Part shown: in pieces, positions 25,796 through 33,586 of the stretch
How the letters are laid out: each line of letters starts with the position of its first letter
How positions within the stretch are numbered: the stretch's first letter is position 1
From: DATILL01 sp035476575
GTDB taxonomy: Bacteria; Actinomycetota; Actinomycetes; Mycobacteriales; JACQDL01
DNA: 37,445 nucleotides
NCBI GenBank assembly: GCA_035476575.1
Contig: DATILL010000141.1
Span: 1-37,445 of the forward strand
Reading direction: 5' to 3'
Position numbers and translations under genes: made by a program
The notes under the pieces: model-generated
Told to the model about the DNA's origin: nothing
Databases searched by the model: none
What the model saw: the letters and a program-made list of their open reading frames with translations, nothing else

Positions 25796-27364
25796 TCAGC
25801 GCAGCGCGCCAGCGGCGGTCTCGGCGGCGGCCAGCAGGTCGCCGGCCATGACCAGGGCCACGGCGGCCTCGATCTCCGGGGCGAGGTACCGGTCCGGCCC
25901 GGGACCGGGCACCTCCGCCCGCAGCGCCGCGACGGCGGCCGCGGTGCCGGGCGCCGGCCGCAGCGGGGCACGCAGGTCCAGCGCCCGGGCCGCGGTGAGG
26001 ACCTCCACCGCCAGCACCCGGGCCAGCCCGTCGAGCGAGCGGCGCAGCTTGCGGCCCGCGGACCAGCCCAGCGAGACGTGGTCCTCCTGCATCGCGCTGG
26101 ACGGGATCGAGTCGACGCTCGCCGGGGCGGCCAGCCGCTTGAGCTCCGCCACGACCGCCGCCTGGGTGTACTGCGCGATCATGTGGCCGGAGTCCACGCC
26201 CGGGTCGGCGGCGAGGAACGGCGGCAGGCCGTTGGACCTGGCCGGGTCGAGCATCCGGTCGGTCCGGCGTTCGGACATGCTGGCCAGGTCGGCGACGGCG
26301 ATGGCGAGGAAGTCCAGCACGTAGCCGACCGGCGCGCCGTGGAAGTTGCCGTTGGACTCGACCCGGCCGTCTGGCAGGACGACCGGGTTGTCGATGCTGG
26401 CGGCCAGCTCACGGGCGGCGACCGTCTCGGCGTGTGCCAGGGTGTCCCGCACCGCCCCGGCCACCTGCGGCGCGCAGCGCAGCGAGTATGCGTCCTGGAC
26501 CCGGTCGCAGTCCGGCCCGCGGTGCGAGCCCATGATCGCTGAGCCGGCGAGCAGCGCGCGCAGGTTGGCCGCCGACGCCGCCTGGCCAGGATGCGGGCGC
26601 AGCTCCTGCAGGTCGGCGGCGAAGGCGCGGTCGGTGCCGAGCAGCGCCTCCACGCTCATCGCGGCGGCCAGGTCGGCGGTACGGACGAGCCGGCGCAGGT
26701 CGGCGCAGGCCAGCAGCAGCATGCCGAGCATCCCCTCGGTGCCGTTGATCAGGGCCAGGCCCTCCTTGGCGGCCAGCGTGACCGGCGCGAGGCCAGCCGT
26801 GTGCAGCGCCTCGGCCGCCGGCCGGAGGGTGCCAGCGGCGTCCCGTACGTCGCCCTCGCCCATCAGCGCCAGGCCGACGTGCGCGAGCGGGGCCAGGTCG
26901 CCGGAGCAGCCCAGGCTGCCGTACTCGCGGACGACGGGGGTGATGCCGGCGTTGAGCAGGCCGGCGAGCGCCTGGGCGGTGACCGGGCGGGCGCCGGTGC
27001 GGCCGGAGGCCAGGGTCCGCAGGCGCAGCAGCATCAGGGCACGCACGACCTCACGCTCGACCTCGGGCCCGGAGCCGGCGGCGTGCGACCGGATCAGGCT
27101 GCGCTGGAGCTGGTCACGGCTACACGGTGGGATGTGCCGGGTCGCCATCGCGCCGAAGCCGGTGGAGATGCCGTACGCCGGGGTCTCGGCGGCGGCCAGC
27201 TCGTCGACCCGCTGACGGGCCGCTGCCATCGCGTCCAGAGCCGCGCCGGCCAGGGTGACGGGTGCGCCGTACCGCGCGACCGCGAGCACGTCCGCCGCGG
27301 TGAGCGGCGCGAGGCCCAGCGCGACCGGTGCGGGTGCGGGTACGGCGGCCGCGTGGGTGGTCAT
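25796..27364 (-). CDS. hutH: Histidine ammonia-lyase
   Basis: First step of histidine use: histidine to trans-urocanate plus ammonia. About 522 aa. N-terminal YGISTGFGAMATRHIP, the MIO-cofactor motif GSLGCSGDLAPLAHVGLALM, and C-terminal MQEDHVSLGWSAGRKLR and QYTQAAVVAEL are diagnostic. The electrophilic MIO group would form from C153-S154-G155 rather than the Ala-Ser-Gly of enteric enzymes; Cys at this place is also known from Streptomyces enzymes, so activity is expected. Start ATG 27364 (MTTHAAAV) is preferred; ATG 27373 is 9 nt upstream and neither has a strong Shine-Dalgarno. A family-1 hairpin and a repeat array lie directly upstream. Confidence 0.95.
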   Translation of the reverse strand: MTTHAAAVPAPAPVALGLAPLTAADVLAVARYGAPVTLAGAALDAMAAARQRVDELAAAETPAYGISTGFGAMATRHIPPCSRDQLQRSLIRSHAAGSGPEVEREVVRALMLLRLRTLASGRTGARPVTAQALAGLLNAGITPVVREYGSLGCSGDLAPLAHVGLALMGEGDVRDAAGTLRPAAEALHTAGLAPVTLAAKEGLALINGTEGMLGMLLLACADLRRLVRTADLAAAMSVEALLGTDRAFAADLQELRPHPGQAASAANLRALLAGSAIMGSHRGPDCDRVQDAYSLRCAPQVAGAVRDTLAHAETVAARELAASIDNPVVLPDGRVESNGNFHGAPVGYVLDFLAIAVADLASMSERRTDRMLDPARSNGLPPFLAADPGVDSGHMIAQYTQAAVVAELKRLAAPASVDSIPSSAMQEDHVSLGWSAGRKLRRSLDGLARVLAVEVLTAARALDLRAPLRPAPGTAAAVAALRAEVPGPGPDRYLAPEIEAAVALVMAGDLLAAAETAAGALR

Positions 27365-27390
27365 GCCGCCCATTGGATACCCGCTGATCT

Positions 27391-27454
27391 CGACCTGTCG
27401 CATAAAGGTCACCGGCCGGCAGCCGATTTCTGGTGACCTTTGTGTGACAGGTCG
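27391..27454. repeat. Inverted repeat upstream of hutH (hairpin family 1, copy 2)
   Basis: Arms 27391-27413 and 27432-27454 match at 21 of 23 positions, and both exceptions are G-U wobbles, so the RNA stem is fully paired around an 18-nt loop. Outer word CGACCTGTCGCA, inner word AAAGGTCACC. It lies 27 bp upstream of the hutH start, within its probable leader. Confidence 0.88.
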
Positions 27455-27492
27455 CCGCGACCCCGCTCGCTGCCGCCCCCGCTCGCCGCATC

Positions 27493-27594
27493 CCTGTCGT
27501 TGTCCGCACCGCCCGTGTGGTCACCTCTCGGCGTTGTGGTGACCTGTCGTTGTCCGCACCGCCCGTGTGGTGACCTGTCGACGTTGTGGTGACC
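27493..27594. repeat. 50-bp-period repeat array 3
   Basis: GTGGTSACC cores start at 27517 (GTGGTCACC), 27536, 27567 and 27586, spacings 19, 31, 19. A partial unit (CCTGTCGTTGTCCGCACCGC) begins at about 27493. The array lies between the polymerase 3' end and the hutH 5' region. Confidence 0.93.
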
Positions 27595-27618
27595 CCGCCC
27601 GCTCGCCGCATCCCCGCC

Positions 27619-27669
27619 CGCGACTTTCTACAAGTAGCGGGCCGAAGGGGTCCAGTGATGAAAGTTGCG
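27619..27669 (-). terminator. Possible hairpin after the polymerase gene
   Basis: CGCGACTTTC (27619-27628) pairs with GAAAGTTGCG (27660-27669), 9 of 10 plus a G-U pair, with a long 31-nt loop. It lies 22 bp beyond the polymerase stop. A weak terminator candidate without a clear U tract. Confidence 0.35.
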
Positions 27670-27690
27670 TATCCGCGACCCGCGACCGGG

Positions 27691-29382
27691 CTACTTGGCG
27701 TCGGCGTAGCAGTCGACCACGTGCGCGCTGAGCGGGAGATGCACCGCCGTGTCGCCGAACAGCAGCCGCCGGGCCTGCGCGCCGGCCTCGACCACCGCGT
27801 CGGCCACCCGCCCGGCGGCGTCGCACGGGCAGTGCACGACCACCTCGTCATGCTGGAAGAAGACCAGCTCGGCCGGGGTGCCGGCCAGCCGTTGGCGCAG
27901 CGCGGCCAGCAGCACCAGCGCCCATTCCGCGGCGGTGCCCTGGACGACGAAGTTGCGGGTGAACCGGCCGCGGTCGCGGGCCGCCTGACCGGCCCGCCGG
28001 GCTCCACCGGCGCCACCCACGGCGTCGTCCGGCGCCGACCGTGTCGCCCACCACGTCGCACCCGGCGGCGGGCAGGTCCGGCCGAGATGGGTGCGCACCA
28101 GCCGCCCCTCCTCCCCGGCCCGGGCGGCCGTCTCGACGTAGCCCACCGCGACCGGGAACCGCCGCCGCAGCACCGCCAGAAGCTCACCCGCGCCGCCGGA
28201 CACCCCGCCGTACATCGCCGAGAGCAGCCCGAGCTTGGCCTTCGCCCGGTCGCCGCCGAACGCCTGCTCGGCCAGCGCCGCATACATGTCGTCCGGACCG
28301 GCGGCCGCGATCATGCCCGGGTCGCCGGACACCGCGGCCAGGATCCGCGGCTCAAGCTGCCCGGCGTCGGCCACCACGAGCACCCAGCCCGGGTCGGCCA
28401 CCACGGCCCGCCGTGCCGACCGGGGAATCTGCAGCGCCCCGCCGCCGCGTGAGGCCCATCGCCCGGAGACCACACCGCCCACGACGTACTCCGGCCGGAA
28501 CCGGCCGTCCGTCACCCACGACTCCAGCCAGGCCCAGCCGTTCGCCGCGTGCAGCCGGGACAGCTCCTTGTACGCCGCCAGCACGGGCACCGCCGGATGG
28601 TCCACGTCGCGCAGCGCCCAGGACCGGGTGGTGGTCAGCGTGATCCCCACCCGGGCGAACGCCCGCAGCAGGTCGGCCGGCGAGTCCGGGTTGACCGGAC
28701 GGCCGCCGAAGGCCGCCACCACCTGCTCGGCCAGCTCCGCCAACCTGGGCGGCCGGGCGCCCCCGACCGGGCGTGGGCCGAGCGCCTCGGTGAGCAGCGC
28801 GTCATGCACGTCGGCCCGCCAGGGCAGCCCGACATGGCCCATCTCGGCCGCCACCAGCGCCCCGGACGACTCCGCCGCGACCAGCAGCCGCATCCGGCCG
28901 GGCTGCTCGACGGCGGCGACCCGGCGGAGCTGGTCGGTGTACACCGCGAGCACGGCGTCCAGCGGGTCGACGCCGTCCGGCAGCCCGCCGCCCGGCTCCG
29001 GCTCGAACAGCACCGGCTGGATCTCCCGACCGCGCGGTGGCGGGTCCGGCGGCACCGGCTGGCCGGCCAGCCGGGCCCACGCCGCCGGCAGCGCCCGCGC
29101 CTCGCCCCACCGCCCGTCGTACCCGAGCAGCAACGCCTCGGTCAGCGCCAGGTCGTGGCACCGCCCGACCCGCACCCCGGCCCGGAGCAGCCCCGGGTAC
29201 AGCTCCGCCGTGGCCGGCCAGATCCACCGCGGCGGGCCGCCACCGCCGGCGCCCATTTCCCGGGCCGCGACCGCCGCGGCCAGGTCCGGCACCCGCTCCA
29301 CCGGGCCAGCCGGCGTACCGTCCTCCGCCACAGCGCGCAGCAGCCCGCCGCCACCCCAGGTGCTCATCGCCGCGACCCACAC
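27691..29382 (-). CDS. PolA-like family A DNA polymerase (3'-5' exonuclease/polymerase type)
   Basis: About 563 aa: an actinobacterial PolA paralogue without the 5'-nuclease domain, usually called bifunctional 3'-5' exonuclease/DNA polymerase. The N-terminal about 200 residues are a divergent exonuclease-like domain (CHDLALTEALLLGYDGRWGE). Polymerase motif A reads VLVVADAGQLEPRILAAVSG (DxxQxE, instead of DYSQIELR), motif B has DRAKAKLGLLSAMYGG with the O-helix Lys and Tyr, and motif C is FFQHDEVVVHCP. FTRNFVVQGTAAEWALVLLA is also a family hallmark. Metal-binding Asp residues are kept, so activity is plausible; the role may be in repair. GTG at 29382 gives the family N-terminus; ATG 29367 is the alternative. 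The true PolA should be elsewhere. Confidence 0.88.
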   Translation of the reverse strand: MWVAAMSTWGGGGLLRAVAEDGTPAGPVERVPDLAAAVAAREMGAGGGGPPRWIWPATAELYPGLLRAGVRVGRCHDLALTEALLLGYDGRWGEARALPAAWARLAGQPVPPDPPPRGREIQPVLFEPEPGGGLPDGVDPLDAVLAVYTDQLRRVAAVEQPGRMRLLVAAESSGALVAAEMGHVGLPWRADVHDALLTEALGPRPVGGARPPRLAELAEQVVAAFGGRPVNPDSPADLLRAFARVGITLTTTRSWALRDVDHPAVPVLAAYKELSRLHAANGWAWLESWVTDGRFRPEYVVGGVVSGRWASRGGGALQIPRSARRAVVADPGWVLVVADAGQLEPRILAAVSGDPGMIAAAGPDDMYAALAEQAFGGDRAKAKLGLLSAMYGGVSGGAGELLAVLRRRFPVAVGYVETAARAGEEGRLVRTHLGRTCPPPGATWWATRSAPDDAVGGAGGARRAGQAARDRGRFTRNFVVQGTAAEWALVLLAALRQRLAGTPAELVFFQHDEVVVHCPCDAAGRVADAVVEAGAQARRLLFGDTAVHLPLSAHVVDCYADAK

Positions 29383-29472
29383 GCCGCCGATTCTGTCCCG
29401 CCCCACTGACACTCCTCGCCCGTCCCCGCCGATCCTCTGAGCTCCCGCCACCGTCCCCCTTCCCTCCCCGTC

Positions 29473-29555
29473 CCCCTTTCCCGCCGATCATCGAGCTGTT
29501 GGGGTTAGTTGATCTCCATTGACCCCCAACAACTCGATGATCGGCGGGAAAGGGG
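29473..29555. repeat. Long inverted repeat (hairpin family 2, copy 1)
   Basis: Arms 29473-29504 and 29524-29555 are complementary at 31 of 32 positions around a 19-nt spacer containing GTTGATCTC. The core word is CGATCATCGAGCTGTTG. It lies between divergent genes (polymerase and acyl-CoA dehydrogenase), 55 bp before the latter's ATG, an odd place for a terminator. The second copy is at 36320-36377. Confidence 0.93.
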
Positions 29556-29609
29556 CGGCGAGAGGTACCGTCGAGGTCTCCGCCTCCTTGCCGTCGCGAA
29601 GGACCGACG

Positions 29610-30752
29610 ATGCCCGCCGACCGGCTCCTGCCCACCGCTGCGGCCACCGAGCTGATCGGCCTGGTCCGCGACATCGCCGCCCGCGAGCTCGTCCCCCGCG
29701 CGGCCGCGGACGAGGCCGCCGACATCTTTCCCCGCGACGTGTTCCGGCTGCTCGGCCAGGCCGGGCTGCTCGGGCTCCCCTACTCCGAGGAGTACGGCGG
29801 CGGCGGCCAGCCGTACGAGGTCTACCTGCAGGTCTTGGAGGAGCTCGCCACGGCCTGGATGACCGTCGGGGTCGGCACGTCCGTACACGTCATGTCCTGC
29901 TACCCGCTGGCGGCGTACGGCACCGGGGAGCAGCGGCGCACGATGCTGCCCGAGCTGGCCGGCGGCGCGCTGCTCGGCGCGTACTGCCTGTCCGAGCCGC
30001 AGGCCGGCTCCGACGTGACCGCCATGACAACGAAGGCGGTCGCGGACGGCGACGGGTACCGGCTGGAGGGCACCAAGGCGTGGGTCACGCACGGCGGCCG
30101 GGCCGACTTCTACGTCGTGTTCGCCCGGACCGGTGAGCACCGCACCCGGGGGATCTCGACGTTTCTGGTTCGGGCCAGGTCGGACGGGCTGTCGTTCGGC
30201 CGGCCGGAGCGGAAGATGGGGCTGACCGGCTCACCCACCACGACGGTGCACCTCGACGGGGTGCGGGTGCCGGCTGCGGCCCGGCTGGGTGAGGAGGGGC
30301 AGGGGCTGGCCATGGCGCTGGCCGCGCTGGACACGGGCCGGCTCGGCATTGCGGCCTGCGCCACCGGGCTGGCCCAGGCCGCGCTGGACACGGCGGTCGG
30401 GTACGCCCGGGAGCGGCGCCAGTTCGGCCGGTCGATCGGTGAGTTCCAGGGCCTTGCGTTCCTGCTGGCCGACCTGGCCGCGGCGGTGGACTCAGCCCGG
30501 GCGACGTACCTCGAGGCCGCCCGGCGGCGCGACCGGGGGCTGCCGTTCGGCCGGCAGGCGTCGGTGGCCAAGCTGGTCGCCACCGACGCGGCCATGCGGG
30601 TGACCACCGACGCGGTCCAGGTGCTGGGTGGGTACGGCTACACCCAGGACTCCCCGGTGGAGCGGATGATGCGCGAGGCCAAGGTCGCGCAGATCTTCGA
30701 GGGCACCAACCAGATCCAGCGGATGGTGATCAGCCGCGACCTGCTGCGCTGA
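29610..30752 (+). CDS. Acyl-CoA dehydrogenase
   Basis: FAD flavoenzyme of the short/medium-chain acyl-CoA dehydrogenase family, 380 aa (normal length), introducing the alpha-beta double bond in acyl-CoAs. Seen: YSEEYGGGGQPYEVYLQVLE, AYCLSEPQAGSDVTAMTTKA (FAD and substrate loop), RKMGLTGSPTTTVHLDGVRV, RRQFGRSIGEFQGLAFLLAD, VLGGYGYTQDSPVERMMREA and QIFEGTNQIQRMV with the catalytic Glu at about 364. ATG at 29610 has AAGGA 7 nt upstream. No ETF or enoyl-CoA hydratase gene is near, so chain length and pathway (beta-oxidation or branched-chain amino acid breakdown) are undetermined. Confidence 0.95.
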   Translation: MPADRLLPTAAATELIGLVRDIAARELVPRAAADEAADIFPRDVFRLLGQAGLLGLPYSEEYGGGGQPYEVYLQVLEELATAWMTVGVGTSVHVMSCYPLAAYGTGEQRRTMLPELAGGALLGAYCLSEPQAGSDVTAMTTKAVADGDGYRLEGTKAWVTHGGRADFYVVFARTGEHRTRGISTFLVRARSDGLSFGRPERKMGLTGSPTTTVHLDGVRVPAAARLGEEGQGLAMALAALDTGRLGIAACATGLAQAALDTAVGYARERRQFGRSIGEFQGLAFLLADLAAAVDSARATYLEAARRRDRGLPFGRQASVAKLVATDAAMRVTTDAVQVLGGYGYTQDSPVERMMREAKVAQIFEGTNQIQRMVISRDLLR

Positions 30753-30756
30753 CGTT

Positions 30757-30884
30757 GTGGTCACCACTCGGCGTTGTGGTGACCTTTCGTTGCCCCCGCC
30801 GCCCTTGTGGTCACCTACCGGCGTTGTGGTGACCTTTCGTTGCCCCCGCCGCCCTTGTGGTGACCTACAGGCGTTGTGGTGACC
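30757..30884. repeat. 50-bp-period repeat array 4
   Basis: GTGGTSACC cores start at 30757, 30776, 30807, 30826, 30857 and 30876, spacings 19, 31, 19, 31, 19. Cores 1 and 3 are GTGGTCACC, the others GTGGTGACC. The long half reads TTTCGTTGCCCCCGCCGCCC. It fills the gap between the convergent acyl-CoA dehydrogenase and inositol-phosphatase-family genes. Confidence 0.95.
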
Positions 30885-30897
30885 ACACGCACGGGCG

Positions 30898-31752
30898 TCA
30901 CCGGCTCAGCCGCAGGAACCTGTCCACCGTCTCGGGGCGGCCCATCACGACCGAGTCAAACCTCGGCTCGGGATGGGTGAGCAGCTCCACGCCCAGCGGA
31001 GTACGCCGACGCCCGGCGCGGTCCGCGCTCGCCAGGCCTGTGACCGCACCGAAGCACAGCCCGGCCACGCCGTCCCAGATCTTCTGCCGGGCACGCACGA
31101 ACAGGTCGTAACACCGCGGGTCCGCCGCGACGTCGGACAGGTCGACCGCGGTCCGGATCATGTCGATGGTCTGCGAGGTGGTGCGGGTCCGTAGCTCGTA
31201 CCCAGCATCGGCCAGCATCGGCTCGAACGGGGCCGGCTCGATCCCCGCGCTCCGCGTCGCCGAGACCCGCCACGTGGGCGGGCGGTCCAGGCTCGGCCGA
31301 GCCGGCCGGCCGTTAACCGTCGCCGTACCGGCGGCCCCAGACGCGGTCAGCACCAGCGGCTGGCGACCGACGCCAAGCTCGGGCGCGACCACCAGGGCGT
31401 CGACCGGCTCGCCGCGTTCCAGCAGGCAGACCACGCTGCAGAAGTCGACCTCCTCGGGTTGGAGGAACGCGGCCGTGCCGTCGATCGGGTCGACGACCCA
31501 GACCCGCTCCGGCACCTCGTCGTGACCGGCCCACCCAGCCCGGTTACCGGACTCCTCGGCGATGATGCCGGCGCCCGGGTCGAACCCGCTGATCCGCTCG
31601 ACGATCAGCGCCTCGATGGCCAGGTCCGCATCCGTCACCACGCTGAGATCCGGCTTACGCAGGATGCCCACGTCGGCCAGTCCGGCCCGGTAGGAGTCGA
31701 GGGCCTTCAGCAGCGCCGGTCCGAGCTCGTCCCACAACTGCGCAGGCTCCAA
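30898..31752 (-). CDS. Inositol monophosphatase family protein
   Basis: 284-aa Mg-dependent phosphatase fold of the IMPase/FBPase/CysQ superfamily. Metal site: IIAEESGN (Glu-Glu) and VWVVDPIDGTAAFL (DxxDGT); the C-terminal motif IWDGVAGLCFGAVTG corresponds to the usual W-D-x-A-A. The substrate could be inositol phosphate, histidinol phosphate or PAP; the sequence does not decide. The start is TTG at 31752 (MEPAQLWDEL), with GAGGGG 8 nt upstream; the frame offers no better ATG. The gene is divergent from cynS, and its stop is 14 bp from repeat array 4. Confidence 0.9.
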   Translation of the reverse strand: MEPAQLWDELGPALLKALDSYRAGLADVGILRKPDLSVVTDADLAIEALIVERISGFDPGAGIIAEESGNRAGWAGHDEVPERVWVVDPIDGTAAFLQPEEVDFCSVVCLLERGEPVDALVVAPELGVGRQPLVLTASGAAGTATVNGRPARPSLDRPPTWRVSATRSAGIEPAPFEPMLADAGYELRTRTTSQTIDMIRTAVDLSDVAADPRCYDLFVRARQKIWDGVAGLCFGAVTGLASADRAGRRRTPLGVELLTHPEPRFDSVVMGRPETVDRFLRLSR

Positions 31753-31806
31753 GGCGACAGCCCCTCACGGCAGGTCGAGCGCGGCAACCGGTCTCTGCCA
31801 CGATGC

Positions 31807-31858
31807 CCGAGGCCGAGTGCCTCGGCAACCTACCGGCCGGGGCCGGGTCCGATAGGTT
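31807..31858 (+). promoter_or_regulatory. Structured leader upstream of cyanase
   Basis: CCGAGGC (31807-31813) pairs with GCCTCGG (31819-31825), immediately followed by AACCTA (31827-31832), which can pair with TAGGTT (31853-31858) enclosing a GC-rich stretch. The second stem ends 7 nt before the cynS ATG, so it could hide the ribosome binding site. It matches no riboswitch class I can name. Confidence 0.4.
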
Positions 31859-31864
31859 CCCGGG

Positions 31865-32309
31865 ATGACGACCAAGGCAGAAGCGGCGGATGCGGTCCGG
31901 GCGGCCAAGTTCCGGCTCGGCGTGACCTGGTTGCAGCTTGCCGAAGCGGTCGGGGGTGCCACTGGCGTGGACCACCGCGGCACTGCTCGGCCAGCATCCG
32001 CTGACCGCCGACCAGGCGCGGGCGGCCGGCTCGCTGCTCGACCTGGACCCGGCCGTGGTGGAGGCGCTGCGGTACCAGCCGAGCCGAGGCGGGCTGGAGA
32101 CCACGGTGCCGGTCGATCCGACGATCTACCGCTTCTACGAGGTGCTCCAGGTCTACGGCCCGGCGATCAAGGAGCTCATCCACGAGGAGTTCGGCGACGG
32201 CATCATGAGCGCGATCAACTTCCGGCTGGACGTAAGCCGGGTCGCCGATCCGGCCGGTGACCGGGTACGGGTGGTGCTGGACGGGAAGTTCCTGCCGTAC
32301 CAGTGGTAA
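31865..32309 (+). pseudogene. cynS: Cyanate hydratase, frameshifted
   Basis: Cyanase converts cyanate plus bicarbonate to carbamate and CO2. Frame 1 encodes MTTKAEAADAVRAAKFRLGV and TWLQLAEAVG from ATG 31865; the rest continues one base over as PLAWTTAALLGQHPLTADQA to the stop at 32309. The break is at the five-G run 31952-31956: with four G the protein would be a normal 147 residues. Catalytic residues are present in the second part: Arg and Glu in PTIYRFYEVLQVYG and Ser in GDGIMSAINFRLDV. Conservation on both sides means the change is recent or a sequencing error. As written, translation from the ATG gives a truncated, scrambled product. Confidence 0.9.
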
Positions 32310-32541
32310 CCCTTCCGAGATCCAGCCAGCCAAGATCGCCGGCCGCACATTCCCTGATGGCCAGCACGCTGACGGCCAGCACGACGGGACGTCGGCCGCT
32401 GACCTGTTCCCGACACCGAAATGTCATCGGCGTGACATCCCGCGGCCCTACCGTGAGGCAGCCCGATCGGATGGGCAGCCTAGGTGCCGGGACGGCCGGC
32501 GGTTCATGCCTTCGCCGCCGACCGTCCTCCGCCGGGCAGCT

Positions 32542-32560
32542 CGCGCGGGCAGCCCGCGCG
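32542..32560. terminator. GC-rich hairpin between convergent cynS and arfB
   Basis: CGCGCGGG (32542-32549) pairs with CCCGCGCG (32553-32560) around CAG, 7 bp beyond the arfB stop. A compact hairpin in a convergent gap; no U tract. The rest of the 257-bp gap (32310-32566) shows nothing else. Confidence 0.4.
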
Positions 32561-32566
32561 GGCCGG

Positions 32567-32983
32567 TCAGTCTGGCGGTCGGCGTAGTCGCTTCGTCGCA
32601 GCGCGCTGCTGCTTGGCGTGCAGCCGCCGTTCGACCGCAGCCTGAGACGGTCGGGTCGGCCGGCGGGTCCGCGGGGGCGGCGCGAGGGCTTCGTCCAGTA
32701 CGGCGGCCAGCCGGGCCTGGGCGGCCCGCCGGTTGGCCAGCTGCGAACGGTGCTCCTGCGCGGCGACAGTGAGCACACCGTCGACCAGCCGGCCGGCGAG
32801 CCGGCCAAGCGCCCGCTCGCGCAGCGCCGGCGGCAGCGCCCGTGACCCGGCCACGTCGTAGGACAGCTCGACGCGCGAGTCGGCGGTGTTCACCGACTGC
32901 CCGCCCGGCCCGCTGGACCGGGAGAACCGCCAGGACAGCTCGGCCGCCGGGATCAGCACGGACCGCACGCGCAACGGGGACAT
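32567..32983 (-). CDS. arfB: ArfB-like peptidyl-tRNA hydrolase (ribosome rescue)
   Basis: 138 aa, the size of E. coli ArfB/YaeJ (140 aa). It releases peptides from ribosomes stalled on truncated mRNA. The catalytic release-factor loop is SRSSGPGGQSVNTADSRVEL with GGQ at residues 27-29. The basic C-terminal tail (RTRRPTRPSQAAVERRLHAK then QQRAATKRLRR) is the part that enters the empty mRNA channel in the known structures. ATG at 32983 (MSPLRVRSV) matches the family start; longer in-frame starts would add a poorly conserved Cys-rich stretch. It is monocistronic as seen and divergent from the SCO5389-family gene. Confidence 0.92.
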   Translation of the reverse strand: MSPLRVRSVLIPAAELSWRFSRSSGPGGQSVNTADSRVELSYDVAGSRALPPALRERALGRLAGRLVDGVLTVAAQEHRSQLANRRAAQARLAAVLDEALAPPPRTRRPTRPSQAAVERRLHAKQQRAATKRLRRPPD

Positions 32984-33141
32984 CACACCATTGAACAGGC
33001 CCGGCACCGTCGAACAGGCCCGGCACCCGCACAAATCCGGCCTGTCGCCTGACCGGGATCTTGCCGCCGCTCAAGCAATAGGTGAAAATCGGAGCGGTAA
33101 CCATTTTCATCAAGGCAACCGAGAACCCCAGGGAGATGCCC

Positions 33142-33535
33142 GTGCCCCTCGACGTCCCCACCACCCTTCTCGCCCACGCCGAGCACGGCACCGTCACCGA
33201 CGCCGAGTTCATCGACTGCGTACGCCAGTCCCCTCCGTACGCGTGGTCGGTGATCAGCCGGTGTCGCGGCCGACGCGCACGGGAGCGGAGCGGGCTTCGC
33301 CGACCATGCCACGCCGCCGCCCGGCGAGGCCGAGCGCGGCCAGCTCCTGCGAGCCCTGGCTAGCGATGCGATCCGCGGGGGGCTGGAGCGGCACTTCGGG
33401 GTGACCCTCGCGTTCCAGAACTGCCATCGGGTAGCCGCCTTCCCGCCGGCCGCCGTGGACGGGCCGCGGTACCAGGCCTTCATCTCGCCGCGAGGCCAGC
33501 TTCTCAACCAGTCACCCACGCTGCGCAACTGCTGA
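33142..33535 (+). pseudogene. SCO5389-family protein, frameshifted
   Basis: Conserved actinobacterial protein of unknown function (Streptomyces SCO5389 type, 130 aa). GTG at 33142 (MPLDVPTTLLAHAEHG) has GGGAG 6 nt upstream. The frame reads CVRQSPPYAWSVISR and then leaves the family sequence at 33259-33264. One base later the other frame resumes with VAADAHGSGAGFADHATPPP, RGQLLRALASDAIRGGLERH, FGVTLAFQNCHRVAAFPP and ends RGQLLNQSPTLRNC at 33533-33535. Removing one base (a T in GGTGTCG) restores exactly 130 residues. The break is not in a homopolymer, unlike those in cynS and the SecB-like gene, so it is less easily blamed on sequencing. Confidence 0.85.
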
Positions 33536-33586
33536 CCCAACCGGCGTGTCGCACGTTCACGCTGGACGCACGTTCATGCTGGACGC

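Noticed and set aside
31807..31858. Known riboswitch (SAM-IV-like GGCAACC word)
   Set aside because: Only the GGCAACC word and two stems fit; the rest of the SAM-IV conserved core is missing. Kept only as a structured leader.
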